Origin: Planctomycetota bacterium
GTDB lineage: Bacteria > Planctomycetota > Planctomycetia > Isosphaerales > Isosphaeraceae
Direction: 5' to 3'
Assembly (NCBI GenBank): GCA_021778575.1
Contig: JAJYCH010000079.1
Span: forward strand, 1 to 11,005
DNA length: 11,005 nt
Shown: one piece after another, positions 7,549-11,005 of the stretch
Layout of the letters: every line of letters starts with the position of its first letter
How positions within the stretch are numbered: position 1 is the first letter of the stretch
Program-made: the position numbers and the translations under genes
The notes under the pieces: model-generated
Databases searched by the model: none
What the model saw: the letters and a program-made list of their open reading frames with translations, nothing else
Told to the model about the DNA's origin: nothing

Positions 7549-9011
7549 TCCGGCCTCGCTCGCATCAGGTAGAGCGTCCGCTCGGTCTCGATGATCGGCT
7601 CGGCGCGCTCGATCGCGAAATGCTCGACGAACGCCGATTCGAAACCGTCGGAGGTGTAGTCGGGAAAAACGTCGGCCCTCGAAGCCAGAAGCCGCTGGAC
7701 CTGCGAATCCTGCTTGGGCACGAATTCAATAATCAACGACTGACACGTTGACCGCAGAAACCGCGCGATCCGCTCCAGCGGGACATTGGCCGAGATCGCC
7801 AGGTGATGAATCAAGGCCAGGGCCATGCTCAGGTCGACCGGACCTCGATCGAGCAGCGACGATCGTTCGGTGTGCGCCCAACCCAGCGCCGGGCTGGGAT
7901 TGGTCAGGTCGAGCCAGAGCGGCAGGATTTTTTGCTCGTCGCGAGCGAGCCCATCGCGGTAGTTCCGTTCGACGCAGGCGGGATCGACGTCGAAGGCCAC
8001 CGTGGAGGCTCCGCGCTCCGAGGCCAACCGGCTATAACGCCCCGTGTTCGCCCCCAGGTCCCAGACGGTCCGAGGGCGAACCCGGTCGAGGAACTCGGCG
8101 ACCAGATCGACCTTCCGACCGGTCGCCCCGGTCGAGTAGTTGGTCTCGGAATAATAGTCGGCCCATTCGGTTCCCGCCGGACTCCAGCGCAGCGACTTGA
8201 TCGCCCCTTCGAGACTATCAATCAGCCCGAGCAGCGCGTGTTTCGAGAACGCCGGACTTGATCCGCCGGGACTGGCTTTCGACTTGGCCCTGGTCTTGGT
8301 CTTGGTCTTGGTCTGCCCGGCATAGGCTTTCTCGGCACGCGCATGCAGGTGAAGATGGATCAGAAGCCTCGGGTCGAACCGGGTCTTCCAGGGCAAGAGC
8401 CGGCTGGCCAGTTCGAGCGAGATCCCTTCGAGGCTGGGCTGCATCAACTGGTTGAGCCGGACGTCCACGAGGCTCATCAGGGCCAGGGGAGCAAGAAAGT
8501 TCCGGCAGAACTGGCGATAGGCCACCCAGGGGGTTCCGTCGCGATGCGTCTCGAACGAGAGCGAGTCGATGAAGATCGGTCGGGAGCCGATAAACTGGAC
8601 GTTGAAGGCCGAGGCATCCTTGAGCGACATCCCATAAGTGAGCGCCTGCTTCTGGAGCGTGAGCGTCAACAGTGCCGCCGCCTTGAGCTGGCCGAAGCAC
8701 CACTCGTAGGGATACGAGATGAACGGGACGCGCTCCGGGCGGAGGATCTTGTACGCACTCTCGGGTTCGCTGGGGGGCTCGTCAACCTCGGAATAAGGAA
8801 TGACGAGTCGATCATCGATCAGCGTCCGGGCGAGTCCGGAGGCGACCAGACGGTCGTAATCCGCCTGGTAAGCCCGGTTCACCTGTCGATAGAGCGTCCC
8901 GTCGCGTTCGAAGACGAAACCGCTCGGGTCGCGAAACGACCCGGGCGTTCTTCGGTCCGCGCCGTTATCGGATCTTGGCGGTCTGATGGCCATGGACGGT
9001 CGGTCTCGCAT
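7545..9011 (-). CDS. Two-part protein: kinase-like N-terminal half fused to SAM-dependent methyltransferase
   Basis: 488 residues. The C-terminal half (about 285-488) is a class I methyltransferase: motif I WDLGANTG at 317-324, the acidic end of beta-2 in AFDVD (D341), ALALIHHL at 398-405 as motif IV, and late-strand IIEFVPK. The N-terminal half (about 25-230) holds SYPYEWCFGQLKAAALL and LKDASAFNVQF followed by PIFIDSLSFE. D132 with N137 and then D149 copies the spacing of the catalytic loop (DxxxxN) and metal Asp of aminoglycoside/choline-kinase-like folds, suggesting a kinase-like domain; this is inference. The halves are joined by a Lys/Thr linker (QTKTKTKTRAKSKAS, about 233-247). I recall similar two-part proteins, some annotated NoeA-like, in other bacteria. 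The start at 9011 overlaps the preceding small gene by 47 bases; ATG 8993 is an alternative but has no better ribosome site. The methyl acceptor is unknown. Confidence 0.82.
   Translation of the reverse strand: MRDRPSMAIRPPRSDNGADRRTPGSFRDPSGFVFERDGTLYRQVNRAYQADYDRLVASGLARTLIDDRLVIPYSEVDEPPSEPESAYKILRPERVPFISYPYEWCFGQLKAAALLTLTLQKQALTYGMSLKDASAFNVQFIGSRPIFIDSLSFETHRDGTPWVAYRQFCRNFLAPLALMSLVDVRLNQLMQPSLEGISLELASRLLPWKTRFDPRLLIHLHLHARAEKAYAGQTKTKTKTRAKSKASPGGSSPAFSKHALLGLIDSLEGAIKSLRWSPAGTEWADYYSETNYSTGATGRKVDLVAEFLDRVRPRTVWDLGANTGRYSRLASERGASTVAFDVDPACVERNYRDGLARDEQKILPLWLDLTNPSPALGWAHTERSSLLDRGPVDLSMALALIHHLAISANVPLERIARFLRSTCQSLIIEFVPKQDSQVQRLLASRADVFPDYTSDGFESAFVEHFAIERAEPIIETERTLYLMRARPE
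8291..8314 (-). repeat. Hexamer microsatellite (TGGTCT)x4 in the methyltransferase gene
   Basis: Four perfect copies of TGGTCT on the plus strand read as alternating Lys-Thr codons on the coding strand. The unit is six bases, so gain or loss changes only the length of the linker between the two domains and never the frame. Confidence 0.9.
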
Positions 9012-9273
9012 TGTCCGGAGAACCAGGACTCGGGGTGTTTCGCACGGAGCGCGAATCGGCGGTGGGCGGGGAAGTCTCGAAGCGGCGGCTCAGCCAGAGC
9101 TTCAGGTTCGACCAGGACTGCTTGAGCGCGAAAACGCCGCCGAAGAAGGTCGCCAGCAGAATCTGGAGCGCGAAGCTTCCGGTCCCGGGATCGAGATACG
9201 CCAGGATCGGAGCCGGCCAATCCGTGGCGATTCCCGTCAGCCAGTTGAGTGGTAGATCAAACCAAGATGGCAT
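8965..9273 (-). CDS. Small membrane protein with YLDPGTGS motif
   Basis: 102 residues, first gene of the three-gene operon. Seen: a tryptophan-rich amphipathic N-terminus (1-24), the motif AYLDPGTGSF at 25-34, one hydrophobic segment at about 34-50, a basic stretch (KLWLSRRF, 58-65) and a polar Ser/Pro-rich tail that is probably disordered. GGAG eight bases before the ATG at 9273 supports the start. From memory, short proteins with a Y-[LI]-DPGTGS motif followed by a single membrane helix recur in many bacteria next to phosphodiesterase or sulfatase-like and methyltransferase genes; no function is established to my knowledge. The last 47 bases overlap the methyltransferase reading frame, so the two are likely translationally coupled. 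It may be a membrane partner or scaffold for the other two products; that is inference. Confidence 0.75.
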   Translation of the reverse strand: MPSWFDLPLNWLTGIATDWPAPILAYLDPGTGSFALQILLATFFGGVFALKQSWSNLKLWLSRRFETSPPTADSRSVRNTPSPGSPDNARPTVHGHQTAKIR

Positions 9274-9281
9274 GAATCAGA

Positions 9282-9285
9282 CTCC
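9282..9285 (-). promoter_or_regulatory. Ribosome binding site of the small membrane protein gene
   Basis: GGAG on the minus strand lies eight bases before the ATG at 9273. It is the clearest ribosome site in the operon and supports translation of the small ORF. Confidence 0.6.
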
Positions 9286-9961
9286 ATTCGTTCGAGAACG
9301 GTTCCGGCAAATCCGGGACGGCGGACTGGTCGTGCCCCGGGCAACGAGACCCGGTGACTCGGCTGATCCGTCACCCCACCAGGTGTCGGGAACCAATCCC
9401 ACGAGATCCGTGGGGTCCGTCCCTCCGAGAGGCGGTCGTGACCTCTCGATCGGTATTCGCAAGCCTGAAGTCCTACGTCCCTCAGCGCGATAAGTTATCA
9501 GCGACAAATCCCCGGGAACCGGACAGACAAAGTGGTGAAAACCTGGCAATTATCAGCAAAATAGAAATTGTGGATCAGTGCGATCCGTGCTCGATCCGAG
9601 ACGGGACGCCGGTGGTTCCAGCGTCCGCCCACGGTTCACGATCCGGAATGAAATCGACCAGGCGATGGTTATCCAGGAGAATGTCGCAAGGTCGCTTACG
9701 ACCTGCGGGAGAGATCATCGTGTCGTCCATCAAGCGACGACCCAGGATGATTCTCGGCTTCGGGGGGGAAGTCGAGCCCGAGAACGGGCGGGAAGAGTTT
9801 TGGCCGCGATGGCGACCGGTTTTCGACCCTCATCGAGAGAAACGTTAACGGATTTCGGCAATTCTGACCAGCCGAGATCGACCGAGTCGGCCCGCGTGGG
9901 TGTGCCCGGATTTTCTGGGGGCTCTGGTCGACCCTACCCTCGGCATTGCGACGAAGCCCTC

Positions 9962-10101
9962 ATCTGGAGTGCGAGAGCTTGCTCTCGCTCTGGCGACCGG
10001 AGCTTGCTCCGAGCCCGAATAACATGGCCAACGGTTACCCCGCAAAGACCGTGGAGCAAGCTCCACGAAGCAGAGCGAGAGCAAGCTCTCGCACTCCAGA
10101 T
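9962..10101. mobile_element. 140-bp nested palindromic element (REP/MITE-like)
   Basis: The outer arms, 9962-9992 and 10071-10101, are a perfect 31-bp inverted repeat. Inside them a second pair, GGAGCTTGCTCC at 9999-10010 and its complement at 10053-10064, sits at exactly mirrored distances (coordinate sums all equal 20063), while the bases between arms have diverged. Each outer arm also folds on itself: GCGAGAGC-TT-GCTCTCGC is an 8-bp hairpin. The centre (10011-10052) is unique and carries no ORF. This could be a REP-like or miniature inverted-repeat element mobilised in trans. No clear target-site duplication is seen at the edges, and no other copy is in this window, so mobility is inferred. 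Confidence 0.7.
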
Positions 10102-10228
10102 AACCAATCCGTCCGAGTCCCCACCAGAACATTCGGGTTTATCCGCCCGCGTCCCCGGAGACCGCTCGATCCGATGGTCGTGACTTGTCGACCGGAATTG
10201 GCGGGCGTTTCGAGCTTCGGAGTTCCGC

Positions 10229-11005
10229 TCAGGTCCGGATCGTATCCCAGCGGGCCACGGCGATCGTTCCGAAGAAGATCAACGGTAGCCAGGCCGCCAG
10301 CTCGGGGCTATAAAGCTGGTGGCCACCAAGATACTGGCTCATGAAGTTGAATGAATAGAACAACCCGGAGGTCCCGAGCGACATTCCGAGGTTCACGAAC
10401 ATGTTCCGCCCCGCTCCGCCCAGGACGAGCGGGAGGCTCAGGAGCATCAGGTTGAAGCTCAGGAGCGGGCGGATCATCCGCGAATGGAGGAAGATCTCCA
10501 TGTCGATCCGTTCGGCCACGTTCGACGGGTCGGACAGGCCGCGGATCAGCTCGATCGTCGGGGCGAAGTGGTACCAGCGCCGGCTTCGGGTCAGCGACGA
10601 GAACGTCAGGTCGGTCTTGAGGAAATAGACCTTGCCGTTCATGCGTCCGGCCAGCTTATCCTTGGGCGGTGGATAGGGGGAAGGGTCTTCGATCCGGCTG
10701 AGAACCCCTTTGGTCAAGACGTCGAGCGACTTCGCCCCTTCGTTGGCCAGGAAGCTGGTGTTCCAGAGAATCCAGCCACCATTGAGGGGATAGCGCTTGT
10801 CGTCGAGAGGGATGTACTGGGCTTCGAGCGCCGAGATCTCGATCAGTTCGCCGGCGACCCGGACCGGGATCGTCGCCGAGAACGGGGCGACCGACCGCGT
10901 GGCGCGCTCGGCCATGTTACCCGACAGGAAGACCTCGTTCGTATCCTGCCGGGGATAGACCTTCACGAGCCGCTGACCATCGTCGTCGGGGTCTTTCTGC
11001 AATTC
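10229..11005 (-). CDS. LptF/LptG-family permease, C-terminal part, 5' end cut by window edge
   Basis: 258 residues are visible, and the frame is open at the right edge, so the true start lies outside. Known for the family (YjgP/YjgQ): inner-membrane half of the LptB2FG transporter that extracts lipopolysaccharide and passes it to the periplasmic bridge; six helices with a jellyroll domain between helices 3 and 4. Seen: a soluble part of about 170 residues rich in short beta-like segments, fitting the jellyroll domain, then three hydrophobic helices (RPLLSFNLMLLSLPLVLG, the segment around NLGMSLGTSGLFYSFNF, and AAWLPLIFFGTIAVARW), which is the canonical C-terminal arrangement. LptF and LptG cannot be told apart from this fragment. 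It ends without an obvious terminator hairpin; the palindromic element starts about 130 bases downstream of the stop. Its presence suggests an organism with an outer-membrane glycolipid export route. Confidence 0.85.
   Translation of the reverse strand, partial: ELQKDPDDDGQRLVKVYPRQDTNEVFLSGNMAERATRSVAPFSATIPVRVAGELIEISALEAQYIPLDDKRYPLNGGWILWNTSFLANEGAKSLDVLTKGVLSRIEDPSPYPPPKDKLAGRMNGKVYFLKTDLTFSSLTRSRRWYHFAPTIELIRGLSDPSNVAERIDMEIFLHSRMIRPLLSFNLMLLSLPLVLGGAGRNMFVNLGMSLGTSGLFYSFNFMSQYLGGHQLYSPELAAWLPLIFFGTIAVARWDTIRT

Larger units (their letters stand above)
9274..10228. other. Long non-coding stretch upstream of the operon
   Basis: About 950 bases lie between the LptF/G-type gene and the small membrane protein gene, both on the minus strand. 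The part near 9485-9580 is AT-rich and probably holds the operon promoter, with a short palindrome GATAAGTTATC at 9489-9499; I cannot fix -35/-10 boxes. Closer to the operon there are small potential stems: CCGGG/CCCGG (9337-9354), GGTGAC/GTCACC (9353-9375) and CCCACG/CGTGGG (9398-9414). At 9962-10101 there is a large palindromic element listed separately. Open frames across this stretch, such as 9354-9848 on the plus strand, have mixed third-position bases and no recognisable family. Confidence 0.6.

Noticed and set aside
9354..9848. 164-codon plus-strand frame in the long intergenic stretch
   Set aside because: Third codon positions are mixed rather than strongly G/C as in the real genes here, no ribosome site is clear and no domain is recognisable. 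A small real gene cannot be fully excluded.
9962..10101. CRISPR array
   Set aside because: The repeated blocks are inverted, mirrored copies, not regularly spaced direct repeats with spacers.
9578..10183. 201-codon plus-strand frame
   Set aside because: It runs straight through the palindromic element and has no gene-like features.
1..11005. tRNA or rRNA genes
   Set aside because: No cloverleaf-like segment with the GTTCRA T-loop and matching stems, and no rRNA signature stretch, was seen by eye on either strand.

Overview
The window looks like a chromosomal segment of a planctomycete, most likely of the Isosphaeraceae type. The basis is high GC with strongly GC-ending codons, many short proteins of planctomycete flavour (a lipoprotein with a GSN/FWFW block, an M1-like secreted peptidase) and loosely packed genes. 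This taxonomic call is inference from style, not from a marker gene.

Layout. (1) 1-1407, minus: a secreted M1-family (gluzincin) metallopeptidase, cut by the left window edge, with an intact zinc site but an Asp where the catalytic Tyr is expected. (2) 1408-1699: short spacer with a phased GGACT repeat. (3) 1700-2980, minus: a complete FabF-type 3-oxoacyl-ACP synthase II. (4) 2981-3384: divergent promoter region. (5) 3385-4578, plus: a class I aminotransferase of the aspartate/prephenate type, followed by two inverted repeats. (6) 4764-5969, plus: a lipoprotein of a LolA-like kind with a repetitive, Ser/Arg-rich tail. (7) 9273 to 5995, minus: three overlapping genes read as one operon: a small 'LDPGTGS' membrane protein, a two-part protein (kinase-like N-terminal half and SAM methyltransferase C-terminal half), and a membrane-anchored alkaline-phosphatase/sulfatase-superfamily enzyme. 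(8) 9274-10228: a roughly 950-base non-coding stretch holding a striking 140-base nested palindromic element. (9) 10229-11005, minus: the C-terminal part of an LptF/LptG-type permease, cut by the right edge.

How the genes relate. FabF (fatty acid elongation) and the LptF/G permease (lipopolysaccharide export), the lipoprotein, and the three-gene operon all concern the envelope or its lipids, but they are separate transcription units. The three-gene operon is the best candidate for an under-described system: overlapping reading frames imply co-translation, and the combination of a small membrane protein, a methyltransferase with a kinase-like domain and a periplasm-facing phospho/sulfo-transferase-like enzyme suggests modification of a surface glycan or lipid. 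Substrate and reaction cannot be read from the sequence.
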